Shown: positions 25,615-35,938, counted from the stretch's first letter. The stretch: 64,000 bases of DNA from Bacillota bacterium (GCA_019420525.1 JAHZHA010000020.1:1-64000), one strand, 5' to 3'. The notes: a model not told the origin generated them from the sequence alone. A program made the numbers and translations.

Positions 25615-26925
25615 ATGGGTACGAAAGTTGTAAAATTCGGAGGCTCCTCCGTGGCGGATGCAATTCAGTTGGGAAAGGTGAAGAATATCATCCTGTCGGA
25701 TCCTGACAGAAAATATGTGATCGTTTCCGCACCGGGCAAGCGTTATTCGGAAGACAATAAAGTGACAGATCTTCTGTATCTCTGCAAGACACATGTAGAT
25801 CACAATATTCCGGCGGATCATGTATTTCAGGTGATCTGTGACAGATTCCGCATCATGGAGGTTAATCTGAATGTCGATGTCAATATCAGTGCGGAACTGG
25901 AGGAGATTAGAAAGAATCTCAGACCTGGCGTAACAGCCGACTATATCGCCAGCAGAGGGGAATATCTGTGCGGTCGGTTGACGGCAGCTTACCTCGGATA
26001 CGACTTCGTCGATCCTGCAGGACTGATCTGTTTTGACGAGAGAGGTAGATATCTGGCGGAAGAGACGCAGAAAGCTCTGTCCGAAGAACTGGCGAAGCAT
26101 GAGAATGCTGTCATTCCCGGATTTTACGGATCTATGCCTGACGGTTCCATCAAGACGTTTTCGAGAGGCGGCTCAGATGTGACGGGATCTCTCGTGGCCA
26201 AAGCGGTCAATGCGGATATCTATGAAAATTGGACGGACGTTTCCGGCTTTCTGATGGCAGATCCGAGAATCGTCGACAATCCGAAGCCCATCGAGCGGAT
26301 TACATACAAGGAACTGAGAGAATTATCCTATATGGGAGCCAGTGTACTCCATGAGGATGCTGTCTTCCCGGTGAGAGAGGTAAATATCCCGATCAATATC
26401 AGAAATACCAATGAGCCGGATAATCCGGGCACGATCATTTCTGACACGCCTGCGCCGAACCAGAATATCATCACCGGGGTGGCGGGAAGGAAGGACTTCG
26501 TCGTCATCGCGCTGTATAAAAATATGATGAATTCCGAAATCGGATTCGTAAAGCGCCTGCTTACAATACTGGAAAATAATGATATTTCCTTTGAACATCT
26601 GCCGAGCGGAATCGATACCGTATGTGTCATCATCTCCGAAAAGCAGCTGGAAGGCAAACTGCAGGATCTCCTGTACGACATCGATAAGCGTCTCAAGCCG
26701 GATTCCGTGGAAATCTATCAGGATATGGCTCTGATCGCGACGGTGGGGCTGGGCATGAGCAGGCGGCTGGGAGTTTCCGCGACGCTCTTCGGGGCGCTGA
26801 CGGAAGCGGAAGTCAACGTGCGTATGATCGATCAGGGCTCCAGCGAGATGAATATCATCGTGGGAGTGGAGAACGATCAGTTTGAGGCGGCTATCCGTGC
26901 GATCTACAAAGCTTTCGTATCGTAA
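25615..26925 (+). CDS. lysC: Aspartate kinase
   Basis: Phosphorylates aspartate, the first step to lysine, threonine and methionine. Monofunctional, 436 aa. The N-terminal kinase domain starts VVKFGGSSVADA, with NVNISAELEEI, FSRGGSDVTGSLVAKAV (substrate loop) and WTDVSGFLMADPRIV. Two C-terminal ACT domains follow (GFVKRLLTILENNDISFEHL; ALIATVGLGMSRRLGVSATL) with SSEMNIIVGV. AAAGGGAA precedes the ATG. No riboswitch was recognised in the 226-base upstream region, so control is probably allosteric. Confidence 0.93.
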   Translation: MGTKVVKFGGSSVADAIQLGKVKNIILSDPDRKYVIVSAPGKRYSEDNKVTDLLYLCKTHVDHNIPADHVFQVICDRFRIMEVNLNVDVNISAELEEIRKNLRPGVTADYIASRGEYLCGRLTAAYLGYDFVDPAGLICFDERGRYLAEETQKALSEELAKHENAVIPGFYGSMPDGSIKTFSRGGSDVTGSLVAKAVNADIYENWTDVSGFLMADPRIVDNPKPIERITYKELRELSYMGASVLHEDAVFPVREVNIPINIRNTNEPDNPGTIISDTPAPNQNIITGVAGRKDFVVIALYKNMMNSEIGFVKRLLTILENNDISFEHLPSGIDTVCVIISEKQLEGKLQDLLYDIDKRLKPDSVEIYQDMALIATVGLGMSRRLGVSATLFGALTEAEVNVRMIDQGSSEMNIIVGVENDQFEAAIRAIYKAFVS

Positions 26926-26993
26926 AAGTGACCGGTAACTGCCATAAAAAGACGGAATATCAGAATCCGGAAATGCATAGAACAGGCGGAAAG

Positions 26994-27018
26994 CGGACTG
27001 CAGCAGAGCTGCAGTCCG
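26994..27018. terminator. Perfect inverted repeat upstream of secA
   Basis: CGGACTGCAG (26994-27003) and CTGCAGTCCG (27009-27018) with a 5-base loop. Only two T's follow, so it is a weak or non-canonical terminator of the aspartokinase gene, or a leader hairpin of secA. Confidence 0.45.
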
Positions 27019-27094
27019 TTCTGCCGGAAAAAGGGCCGCCGGGGGGCGGAAGGAAAAATGCGCGGGTCATACCGCTGCAGGAAAGAGGAAACTT

Positions 27095-29860
27095 ATGGGA
27101 TTAATGGAATTAGTTTTCGGGGACCTCAATAAAAAAGAGGTCAACAAGCTGGAAAAAATTGCGCTTCAGGTGGAGTCATATGACGAGGCCATGCAGAAAC
27201 TGACCGACGAAGAGCTTCGCGCAAAGACGAGAGAGTTTCAGGACAGATGCCAGAATCAGGGTGAATCTCTGGACAGTCTGCTTCCGGAGGCTTTTGCGGT
27301 ATGTCGTGAAGCGGCCCACCGCGTGCTGGGAATGAAACATTTCCATGTACAGATTATCGGCGGTATTGCCCTGCATCAGGGTCGCATCGCTGAAATGAAG
27401 ACAGGTGAAGGAAAGACTCTGGTGGCGACGCTGCCGGCTTATCTCAACGCACTGGAAGGAAAGGGCGTTCACGTGGTGACGGTCAACGACTATCTGGCAA
27501 AGCGAGATATGGAGTGGATGGGAAAAGTCTACACTTTCCTGGGACTCACCGTAGGAGGCGTATTCCACAATGTAGATCCTGCCGGAAGAAAACAGGCGTA
27601 TCTCGCCGATATCACCTACGGAACGAATAACGAATTCGGTTTCGATTATCTCCGGGACAATATGGTCAGCTACAAGGAAAATATGGTGCAGCGGGAACTG
27701 AATTACGCCATCGTGGACGAGGTGGACAGTATCCTCATCGACGAGGCCAGAACGCCGCTGATCATCTCCGGTATGGGCGAAAAATCGACGGATTTGTACA
27801 TGCAGGCGGACCGCTTTGTGCGTGGATTTAAAAAAGATGTCGATTTTACTATGGATGAGAAGGACAAGACTATCTCTCTGACGGAAGATGGCGTGGACCG
27901 CTGTGAGGATTATTTCGGACTGGAGAACTTCTCTGATCCGGAGAACATGGAACTGAACCACCATATCATGCAGGCTCTCAAGGCTCACAATCTCATGAAG
28001 AGAGACGTGGACTACGTAGTGAATGACGGTGAAATCATTATCGTCGACGAATTCACCGGACGTCTGATGTATGGCAGAAGATACAGCAACGGTCTCCATC
28101 AGGCCATCGAGGCGAAAGAAGGTCTGTCGGTCAGAAGTGAATCGAAAACGCTGGCTACCATCACGCTGCAGAACTACTTCCGCATGTTCAATAAGCTGGC
28201 GGGCATGACGGGTACCGCGAAGACAGAGGAAGAAGAATTCCGCGACATCTATAATATGGACGTCGTTATCATTCCTACCAACAAGGAAATCCGCCGTAAG
28301 GATCTGGACGACAGCGTTTATCTCAATGAGAGCGCAAAATTCAAGGCCATTGTGGATGAGATCGTCGAGATCCACGCTACGGGAAGACCTGTCCTGGTCG
28401 GTACGATTTCCATCGAAAAGTCGGAGGCCATCAGCGATCTCCTGAAGAAACGGGGAGTAAAGCATAATGTCCTCAACGCAAAGCATCACGAAAAGGAAGC
28501 TGCCATTGTCGCGGAAGCGGGACGTCTGGGCATGGTTACCATCGCCACCAATATGGCCGGCCGAGGCACCGATATTATTCTGGGCGGCAATCCGGAATTC
28601 GAGGCGAAAAAAGAGATGAGAAAGCTGGGATACGATGAGAATACGATTTCCTATGCGTCCAGCCGAATTCCTCTCGAAGACGAAGAACTCATCGCGGCGC
28701 GGAAAGAATACGATGCACTCTACGAAAAGTATGCAGAGGAGCGCAGAGAGGAGCACGATAAAGTCGTCGAACTGGGAGGCCTTCACATCATCGGTACGGA
28801 ACGCCACGAATCGAGACGTATCGATAATCAGTTACGGGGACGTGCCGGAAGACAGGGTGACCCGGGATCCACGAGATTCTTTGTAGCGCTTGACGACGAT
28901 CTGATCCGCCTCTTCGGAGGAGACCGTATTCAGGTGATGATGCAGAAGCTGGCGTCTTCCGGAGACGAAGCCATCGAATCCAAGATGCTGACGAGAACCA
29001 TCGAAAACGCGCAGAAGAAAGTAGAAGGAAGAAACTTTACTTCTCGTAAATATGTCCTTCAGTACGACAATGTCATGAATAAGCAGAGAGAGATCATCTA
29101 TTCGGAGAGAAGAAGAGTCCTCGACGGAGAGGATCTGAGATCTCACATTCTGTCGATGGCGGAGGAATTTGCAGACCAGGCGTTGGAAACGTGTACGGCG
29201 GAATCGAAGTTCTCGGAAGAATGGGATCTTGCGGCTCTTCAGTCGACGATGAAGCGGCTCTGGGGTGGTTTTGAACTGCCTGATTACGGGGAAAATCCTG
29301 ACATCACGCCGGAACAGCTGAAGGAAGACGTTCACCGCGTCATCGAAGAAGGATATGCAGAGAAAGAAAAAGAGATCGGCGAAGAGCGTATGAGAGATCT
29401 GGAACGCATGATCCTGATCCGCGTCGTCGACAACAAGTGGATGGATCATATCGACGCTATGGACCAGCTAAAGACGGGAATCGGTCTCCGAGGTCTCGGG
29501 CAGCAGGATCCGGCCATGGCTTATGCCGCAGAAGGCTTCGATATGTTTGAGGAGATGATTTCAAACATAAAAGAAGAAGCGGTTAAATTCTGCTTTAATG
29601 TGACGATTCAGACGAATGCGGAACGGAAACAGGTAATGGAAGCGAAGAGTGCCCAGAAAGAAGAGGCAGCACCGACCGTAGGCGGAGCCCGGGCCTCTTC
29701 CGCCCCGAATCTCCCTCAGGAAGCGCCGGAGGCATCCCGCACGTCGGGCGATGCAAAGCCGGAACCGGTCCGCAGAGATGCGCCGAAGATCGGAAGAAAC
29801 GAGCTGTGTCCGTGCGGTTCGGGAAAGAAATACAAAAACTGCTGCGGAAAGAATGCGTAG
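27095..29860 (+). CDS. secA: Preprotein translocase ATPase SecA
   Basis: The motor that drives preproteins through SecYEG. 921 aa, full length. Walker A MKTGEGKTLVATLP (about 100), Walker B VDEVDSILIDEARTPLI, the second nucleotide-binding fold with AGRGTDIILGGNPE and RIDNQLRGRAGRQGDPGS. The preprotein cross-linking and helical scaffold regions are present. The tail is low-complexity then a zinc-binding SEC-C motif, RNELCPCGSGKKYKNCCG, the SecB/ribosome/lipid-binding end. AGAGGAAA lies just before the ATG. Followed by prfB, a common clostridial order. Confidence 0.97.
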   Translation: MGLMELVFGDLNKKEVNKLEKIALQVESYDEAMQKLTDEELRAKTREFQDRCQNQGESLDSLLPEAFAVCREAAHRVLGMKHFHVQIIGGIALHQGRIAEMKTGEGKTLVATLPAYLNALEGKGVHVVTVNDYLAKRDMEWMGKVYTFLGLTVGGVFHNVDPAGRKQAYLADITYGTNNEFGFDYLRDNMVSYKENMVQRELNYAIVDEVDSILIDEARTPLIISGMGEKSTDLYMQADRFVRGFKKDVDFTMDEKDKTISLTEDGVDRCEDYFGLENFSDPENMELNHHIMQALKAHNLMKRDVDYVVNDGEIIIVDEFTGRLMYGRRYSNGLHQAIEAKEGLSVRSESKTLATITLQNYFRMFNKLAGMTGTAKTEEEEFRDIYNMDVVIIPTNKEIRRKDLDDSVYLNESAKFKAIVDEIVEIHATGRPVLVGTISIEKSEAISDLLKKRGVKHNVLNAKHHEKEAAIVAEAGRLGMVTIATNMAGRGTDIILGGNPEFEAKKEMRKLGYDENTISYASSRIPLEDEELIAARKEYDALYEKYAEERREEHDKVVELGGLHIIGTERHESRRIDNQLRGRAGRQGDPGSTRFFVALDDDLIRLFGGDRIQVMMQKLASSGDEAIESKMLTRTIENAQKKVEGRNFTSRKYVLQYDNVMNKQREIIYSERRRVLDGEDLRSHILSMAEEFADQALETCTAESKFSEEWDLAALQSTMKRLWGGFELPDYGENPDITPEQLKEDVHRVIEEGYAEKEKEIGEERMRDLERMILIRVVDNKWMDHIDAMDQLKTGIGLRGLGQQDPAMAYAAEGFDMFEEMISNIKEEAVKFCFNVTIQTNAERKQVMEAKSAQKEEAAPTVGGARASSAPNLPQEAPEASRTSGDAKPEPVRRDAPKIGRNELCPCGSGKKYKNCCGKNA

Positions 29861-29931
29861 CAATTCGGTGAGTATGTTTGAAAGGCAGACGGAATAATCC
29901 GGGCTGCAAATTTGGAAAGGATGTGAGAAAT

Positions 29932-31030
29932 ATGCTGGAATTGGATCAGATCAAGTACGAGATGCCGTCCGTCCGCAATAATCTGGAAGAATTGGGTGAG
30001 TCCCTTTGACGTCGCGGGACTCAGAAAAAAATTAGAAGAAATCGATCAGGAACTTCAGAAAGACGGGCTCTGGGATGATCCGGAGGCGGCTCAGAAGATC
30101 ATGAGAGAAAAAAAGTCGGCGGAACGGAAATTGGCGGATTATGAAAAACTGGAGGAAGCCTTTTCCGATATCGAGGTTCTCATCGAGATGGCGGAAGAGG
30201 AGGACGATGCGTCGGTAGCGGAAGAGATCACGGAAAGTTTCGCATCGCTGAAAAACGATATGGAGACTCTGCGCCTACAGACGCTGCTGAACGGAGAATA
30301 CGACGCAAATAATGCCATCATATCGATTCACGCCGGGTCCGGTGGAGTGGATGCTCAGGACTGGGCCGGCATGCTGCTGCGCATGTATACCAGATGGGCA
30401 GAGAGCAAGGGTTATCGCGTCAAGACACTCGATCTGCAGAGAGATGATGAAGAGGGCATCAAAAATGCTACACTTCTCATCGAAGGTGAAAACGCCTATG
30501 GCTATCTGAAAAATGAAAGAGGAGTCCACCGGTTGGTGCGCATTTCGCCATTCGACTCCAACGCACGGCGTCATACGTCTTTCGCTTCTCTGGATGTGTC
30601 GCCGGAAATCAACGACGATGTGACGGTGGAAATTGCGCCGGAGGATATCCGGATCGACACGTACCGTTCCAGCGGCGCCGGCGGCCAGCACGTCAATACG
30701 ACCGATTCGGCGGTGCGGATCACGCATCTTCCTACGAATATCGTCGTCTCCTGTCAGAACGAGCGTTCACAGCACCAGAACAGGGAAGTTGCCATGAAGG
30801 TGCTGATGGCGAAGCTCATCGAACTGAAAGAGCGGGAGAACAAGGAGCGCATCGACGAGCTGAGAGGTGATTACGGACAGATCACCTGGGGCAACCAGAT
30901 CCGTTCGTACGTGTTCCAGCCGTACACGATGGTCAAGGATCACAGGACGAATGCCGAAGTGGGCGATGTGAACCGCGTCATGGACGGAGATCTCGATTAC
31001 TTCATCAATGAAAAGCTGAAGCAGAGATAA
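29932..31030 (+). CDS. prfB: Peptide chain release factor 2, with programmed +1 frameshift
   Basis: RF2 reads UAA and UGA. Translation starts at ATG 29932 (after GGAAAGGATG) and runs MLELDQIKYEMPSVRNNLEE then LGESL to an in-frame TGA at 30007-30009. The slippery site CTT-TGA-C is preceded, three bases upstream, by an internal Shine-Dalgarno-like GGGTGAG. A +1 shift over CTT skips one T and continues at GAC 30008. The full protein is 365 aa, with the stop-recognition SPF motif (RISPFDSNARRH) and the catalytic SSGAGGQHVN. This is the classic autoregulatory arrangement: scarce RF2 favours frameshifting. Calling the gene from 29996 (GTG) would miss the first exon-like segment. Confidence 0.95.
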
Positions 31031-31091
31031 AAGCGAAAAAACATATCTGCTGAAGACGGCAGACAGCCGGAAATGCAGAAATATACCAGAA

Positions 31092-31130
31092 GGGACCCGG
31101 TTTTTCACAGGAAAAGCCGGGTCCCTTTTT
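31092..31130 (+). terminator. Terminator of prfB
   Basis: GGGACCCGG (31092-31100) pairs with CCGGGTCCC (31117-31125), followed by TTTTT. Confidence 0.9.
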
Positions 31131-31245
31131 ATAAATAGAACTGCCAAATTTCGACGTGCGGCAGCCATAAAATCGTGGTATACTTCAAGGATATATCGGC
31201 AGCGTTTTGCTGCAGCATTAAGCAGAAGAACATGTGAGGAATAAA

Positions 31246-33633
31246 ATGAACATTGCAGAAAAACTGGCGCAGGAATTCGGAATTCCGCTGAGCGCCGTGG
31301 AGCAGACTGTTGCTCTGATCGACGAAGGCAATACGATACCTTTTATCGCCCGTTACAGAAAAGAAGTGACCGGCGGTCTGTCGGATGTCGTTCTCAGAGA
31401 TCTCGATGAACGACTGAATTATCTCAGAAGTCTGGACGCGCGGAAAGAAGAAGTGATCAAGCTCATCGAAGAGCAGGGAAAGCTGACGGACGAGCTGAAA
31501 GCTGAAATCGCAAAGGCGGAAATTCTTCAACGAGTGGAGGATCTCTACAAACCGTTCAAGCAAAAGAAGAGCACTCGGGCGTCGAAAGCCAGAGATAAAG
31601 GGCTGGAACCGCTGGCAGACATCATCTGGGCGCAAGAAGAAGAGTCTGGAGATTTGCTGAAACATGCAGAGATGTATGTAAATGCTGAAAAAGATGTGAA
31701 TTCTTCTGAGGATGCTCTGGCAGGAGCCTCCGACATTCTGGCGGAGCGTATTGCCGATGATCCGGAGATCATAGATACAGTGAGGACGTTTACCCGAGAG
31801 ACGGGAATTCTCGTGTCCGAGGCGACAGATCCGGAAGAAAAGACAGTATACGATATGTATTACGAATATTCGGAAGCAGCAGCGAAAATACCGAATCACC
31901 GCGTGCTGGCTATCAACCGTGGAGAAAAAGAGAAAAAGCTGAAAATAAAGCTGAAAGTGGATACTGATGCAGTTCAGGAAAAGATACTGGCGGCGGTGAT
32001 CACGAATGACAAAAGCATCAGCCTTCCGCTTATGGAGGCTACGGCAGCCGATGCGTACAAGCGCTTGATGGCGCCTTCCGTGGAACGGGAAATACGCGGA
32101 GAGCTGACGGAGCGAGCGGAACGGGAAGCGGTGAAGGTGTTTGCGAAGAATACGGAAAATCTTCTGATGGTGCCTCCGGTGAAAGGGGCCAGAGTCCTCT
32201 CCGTGGATCCAGGTTACCGTACCGGCTGCAAGGTTGCAGCTCTCAGCGACACGGGAAAACTTCTGGCCTACGCCACGATTTATCCTACAGAGCCGAAAAA
32301 CGATATCGCAGGCGCAGAACGCATCATCACAAAACTTATCGACAAGTTCAGCCTGAACACCATCGTCATAGGGAACGGGACAGCTTCCCGGGAAACAGAG
32401 AAATTCGTTGCGGATTATATTGCAAAGACAGGAAGGGATCTGAAATATACGATTGTCAGCGAAGCGGGCGCATCTGTATATTCTGCTTCCAAACTGGCCA
32501 GCGAAGAATATCCGGATCTCGATGTGACGACAAGAGGCGCCATGTCCATCGGAAGGCGGCTGCAAGACCCGCTGGCGGAGCTTGTAAAAATTTCTCCGAA
32601 GCATATAGGCGTAGGGCAGTATCAGCACGACATTAATCAGAATCTGCTGGACAGCGCGCTGACCAATGTGGTGGAAGATTGCGTAAACCGGGTAGGTGTA
32701 GATCTAAATACAGCTTCACCATCTCTGCTCTCCTATATTTCCGGCATCAATTCCGGTATCGCCAGAAATATCGTGGCCTACCGGGAGGAACATGGAGCTT
32801 TCCATAACAGAAGGCAGCTTCTGGAAGTATCCAAATTGGGTGAAAAAACGTACAAACAGTGCGCCGGTTTTCTACGGATTCGCGACGGCGAAAATCCTCT
32901 GGATGCCACGGCGGTTCATCCGGAATCGTATGCCATCACGGAGAAGATGCTGGATACACTGGGACTGAGCAAAGACAGCATTGCTGCCGGAGGCGCGAAG
33001 GAAATCGAGGATAGAATACGCGAGAAATATCCGGCATCCGGGAATTCCGCTGCAGCGGAACGGGAGCGTCAGAGAAAAGAAAGTCACAATACGTTGAGTC
33101 GGAAAGAGAATCGAGGAAACCGCCCTTTGCCGAATAACGGGCTTGCGGCGCTGGCTGTTCTGCTGGAAGACGATGAATTTACCGGAAAAAAGAAGAAGAA
33201 GAGAAAACCGGATAAAAAAGAGCGGCAGGCGGAACAGAAACGGAAACAGCAGGAACTGAATGAGAGTATCGGGAAGATGGCGGAAGATCTTGGGATCGGA
33301 GCGATGACACTGACAGACATCGTGGAAGAAATCCGGAAACCAGCAAGAGATCCGAGAGACGCCATGCCGCCGGTCATCTTCCGGCAGGATGTTCTCAGCT
33401 TTGAGGATCTCAAACCAGGGATGGAGCTGACAGGAACGGTCCGGAATGTGGTAGATTTCGGCGCATTTGTCGATATCGGAGTCAAGACGGACGGCTTAGT
33501 ACATATTTCTGAGATCAGCAGCCGTTTTATACGTCATCCTATGGATGTGGTCAGCGTGGGCGATACGGTAAAAGTGCGTGTTCTCGATGTCGATCAGGAA
33601 CGCCGGAAAATTGCATTGACGATGAAACTGTAA
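31246..33633 (+). CDS. tex: Tex-family RNA-binding transcription accessory protein
   Basis: ATG at 31246, five bases after GAGGA. 795 aa, the usual Tex length. Tex-N helical domain (EFGIPLSAVEQTVALIDEG, NTIPFIARYRKEVTGGL), then YqgF/RNaseH-like fold (VLSVDPGYRTGCKVAALSD), helix-hairpin-helix region (LNTASPSLLSYISGINSGIA), and a C-terminal S1 RNA-binding domain (about 720-795; GTVRNVVDFGAFVDIGVKTD). A Lys/Glu-rich insertion of about 70 residues (KKKKRKPDKKERQAEQKRKQ) lies between HhH and S1 and is longer than usual. Tex binds nucleic acids and affects transcription and stress tolerance; the exact role is unsettled. Confidence 0.93.
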   Translation: MNIAEKLAQEFGIPLSAVEQTVALIDEGNTIPFIARYRKEVTGGLSDVVLRDLDERLNYLRSLDARKEEVIKLIEEQGKLTDELKAEIAKAEILQRVEDLYKPFKQKKSTRASKARDKGLEPLADIIWAQEEESGDLLKHAEMYVNAEKDVNSSEDALAGASDILAERIADDPEIIDTVRTFTRETGILVSEATDPEEKTVYDMYYEYSEAAAKIPNHRVLAINRGEKEKKLKIKLKVDTDAVQEKILAAVITNDKSISLPLMEATAADAYKRLMAPSVEREIRGELTERAEREAVKVFAKNTENLLMVPPVKGARVLSVDPGYRTGCKVAALSDTGKLLAYATIYPTEPKNDIAGAERIITKLIDKFSLNTIVIGNGTASRETEKFVADYIAKTGRDLKYTIVSEAGASVYSASKLASEEYPDLDVTTRGAMSIGRRLQDPLAELVKISPKHIGVGQYQHDINQNLLDSALTNVVEDCVNRVGVDLNTASPSLLSYISGINSGIARNIVAYREEHGAFHNRRQLLEVSKLGEKTYKQCAGFLRIRDGENPLDATAVHPESYAITEKMLDTLGLSKDSIAAGGAKEIEDRIREKYPASGNSAAAERERQRKESHNTLSRKENRGNRPLPNNGLAALAVLLEDDEFTGKKKKKRKPDKKERQAEQKRKQQELNESIGKMAEDLGIGAMTLTDIVEEIRKPARDPRDAMPPVIFRQDVLSFEDLKPGMELTGTVRNVVDFGAFVDIGVKTDGLVHISEISSRFIRHPMDVVSVGDTVKVRVLDVDQERRKIALTMKL

Positions 33634-33671
33634 AAAGCTAGTCGGTTGTTTTGTGTATACACGATACATGC

Positions 33672-33704
33672 TTGAAAGGGAACTAATTGATTGCTAAAAT
33701 TAGT
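33672..33704 (+). promoter_or_regulatory. Promoter with inverted repeat, upstream of the EF-G-like gene
   Basis: TTGAAA (33672-33677), 17-base spacer, TAAAAT (33695-33700). ACTAATT and AATTAGT (within 33682-33704) form an inverted repeat across the spacer and -10, a plausible operator. The palindrome GTGTATACAC is nearby at about 33653-33662. A GC-rich leader of about 180 bases follows, with GCGGCA/TGCCGC and GCGGA/TCCGC hairpins. Confidence 0.5.
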
Positions 33705-33888
33705 GTACAATGATACAATAAGCATACACATCGGTTATTGCTGGCTTTTCGGAGAGTATCCACAGACGTTTTTCTGCGGGTTTCCGGAGAGTAAGGCGGC
33801 AGGCAGGCTTCGCTCGGGCCGGCAAAGATGCCGCACATTTCGGCGGAGATTTTTCCGCACAGAATAAATCATTACAGGAGGTATGAAT

Positions 33889-35850
33889 ATGCAGGCTTAT
33901 CCCAGCGACAAAATCAGAAACGTAGCACTCATCGGTCACGGCGGATGCGGAAAGACATCTCTTATGGAGCTGGCTCTTTTTGAGACTGGCGTGACAAATA
34001 GAGTGGGAACGATAGAAGACGGAAATACAGTTTCTGATTATGACAAGATGGAAATTGAAAAAGGCCATTCGATCAATATGTCGATCATTCCGATCGAGTA
34101 TAAGGACGTAAAGATTAATTTCATCGATACGCCGGGTCTTCTCGATTTTTCGCATGAGATGTATACTGCGATTCAGGCGGCAGCAGCGGCGCTTCTGATA
34201 GTAGATGCCGGCTCCGGTATCCAGGTCGGTACGGAAAAAGCCTGGAACTTCTGCAAAGAGCTGAAAAAGCCGACATTTATCATGATAAAGCGCAAGGATA
34301 AAGATACTTACGATTTTGACGAACTGGTACAGTCTATTCGGGATAAATTCGGCGCTGTCTGCGTTCCTGCAAGTTACCCGATCAAGCCGGAAATGCTGGA
34401 AGCTCTCAACGAACTCATCGCAGAGACGGACGAAGAACTCATGAACAAATATTTTGACGAAGGCGTCTTCACTGACTGGGAGTTCAACAAAGGGCTGAGA
34501 AACGGCGTGGCAGCCGCGGAAATCGTGCCTGTATTTGCTTTTGATCCGGAAGGCGGACAGGGTGTCACGGCTATGCTGGACATAATCAGAAAATTCTCAC
34601 CGTCTCCTCTGAGACATGCTCCGTATAAATATATCGATGCCAGCGGCGGCGAAGACTATGCTGTTCCTGATGCTGATCCGTCAGCTCCTGTTACGACACT
34701 GACTTTCAAAACGTTGTCAGACCCGTTCGTGGGAAAAATTTCCATCATGAAGGTAATTACAGGTGAGCTCAAGGCGGGCATGGAACTTGTAAATACGAGA
34801 ACAGGCAAGACAGAAAAACTCAATAAACTTATCTTCCTGAGAGGAAAGACGCAGATCGATACGGATTCTGCCAGCATGGGAGATATCGTAGCCGTACCGA
34901 AACTGACTTATACAGAGACGGGAGATACACTTTGCGATAAATCCAAGTCGAGAACATATGTCAGCCTGGAATCTCCTGCGCCTACGCTGTTTACAGCTAT
35001 TGCTCCGGCCAAGAAGGGCGAAGAAGAAAAGATGGGTACGGGTCTGGCGCGTCTAAGAGAAGAAGATCCTTCTTTCGTCGTTCGTCAGGATACCGAGACG
35101 AAGCAGATGCTCCTGGGTACGCAGGGTGAAATGCAGCTCGGCGTCATCATTTCCAAGCTGAAGGAGAGATTCAATGTGGAAGTGGTCACCAGTCCGAGAA
35201 AAATCGCTTACCGCGAAACGATCAAAGGCCATTCCGATGTACAGGGTAAGCACAAGAAGCAGTCCGGCGGCGCAGGACAGTACGGTGATGTGCACATCAG
35301 ATTTTCGCCGTCTCACGACAAGGTACTCGATTTCTCCGAACAGTTATTCGGCGGATCGATTCCTAAGAATTACGTTCCGGCGGTTGAAAAAGGTATCATC
35401 GAATGCATGGAAAAAGGACCTCTTGCAGGTTATCCGGTAGTAAACATCAAGGCTGTCCTCTATGACGGTTCATACCACGACGTGGATTCCAACGAAATGG
35501 CGTTCAAGATTGCCGCTTCGCTGGCTTTCAAGAAGGGTATCACGGAAGCAAATCCGGTTCTGCTGGAACCTATCATGAGACTGGAAATTACGATTCCTGA
35601 TGAATATATGGGCGATGTCATGGGCGATATGAACAGAAGAAGAGCTCGTATCCTCGGTATGGAACCGATGGGACACGGTGTTCAGAAGCTGATGGCAGAA
35701 GCTCCGATGGCGGAACTGCTCGATTATGCCATCGCACTGAGAGCCATGACACAGGCTAAGGGATCTTTCACACAGGAATTCCTGAGATACGATGAAGTTC
35801 CTCAGCATCTCGCAACGAAGATTATCGCTGAGGCGAATGCAGATAAATAA
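33889..35850 (+). CDS. EF-G-like translational GTPase (FusA2 type)
   Basis: ATG at 33889 lies six bases after AGGAGGT; the ATG at 33883 touches it. 653 aa versus about 690 for canonical EF-G. G1 GHGGCGKTSLMELAL, a GHSINMSIIPIEY effector region, and G3 DTPGLLDFSHE are intact. G4, normally NKxD, reads IKRKDKD here, so the guanine-specifying Asn is replaced by Lys. Domains II-V follow (TLSDPFVGKISIMKVITGE; QSGGAGQYGDVHIRFSPS; LLEPIMRLEITIPDEYMGDV). Clostridia often carry such second EF-G paralogues of uncertain role. It is probably not the main elongation factor. Confidence 0.85.
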   Translation: MQAYPSDKIRNVALIGHGGCGKTSLMELALFETGVTNRVGTIEDGNTVSDYDKMEIEKGHSINMSIIPIEYKDVKINFIDTPGLLDFSHEMYTAIQAAAAALLIVDAGSGIQVGTEKAWNFCKELKKPTFIMIKRKDKDTYDFDELVQSIRDKFGAVCVPASYPIKPEMLEALNELIAETDEELMNKYFDEGVFTDWEFNKGLRNGVAAAEIVPVFAFDPEGGQGVTAMLDIIRKFSPSPLRHAPYKYIDASGGEDYAVPDADPSAPVTTLTFKTLSDPFVGKISIMKVITGELKAGMELVNTRTGKTEKLNKLIFLRGKTQIDTDSASMGDIVAVPKLTYTETGDTLCDKSKSRTYVSLESPAPTLFTAIAPAKKGEEEKMGTGLARLREEDPSFVVRQDTETKQMLLGTQGEMQLGVIISKLKERFNVEVVTSPRKIAYRETIKGHSDVQGKHKKQSGGAGQYGDVHIRFSPSHDKVLDFSEQLFGGSIPKNYVPAVEKGIIECMEKGPLAGYPVVNIKAVLYDGSYHDVDSNEMAFKIAASLAFKKGITEANPVLLEPIMRLEITIPDEYMGDVMGDMNRRRARILGMEPMGHGVQKLMAEAPMAELLDYAIALRAMTQAKGSFTQEFLRYDEVPQHLATKIIAEANADK

Positions 35851-35880
35851 TGGTTTACCGTATCATCTGAAATAAACCGG

Positions 35881-35925
35881 AAAGGAGCCGGGAAGTTGGC
35901 CATTCGACTTCCCGGCTCCTTTGTG
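35881..35925. terminator. Bidirectional terminator
   Basis: AAAGGAGCCGGGAAGT (35881-35896) pairs perfectly with ACTTCCCGGCTCCTTT (35907-35922), ending both the EF-G-like gene and the opposing YitT gene. Confidence 0.85.
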
Positions 35926-35938
35926 AATTGTGAGAGTT

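Noticed and set aside
27176..28807. 543-codon open frame on the minus strand, opposite secA
   Set aside because: It is a shadow of secA, which has all expected motifs; the antisense product is His/Phe/Arg-rich without a recognisable domain or a ribosome site.
31129..32628. 499-codon open frame opposite tex
   Set aside because: Shadow of a well-supported gene; no ribosome site and an unnatural composition.
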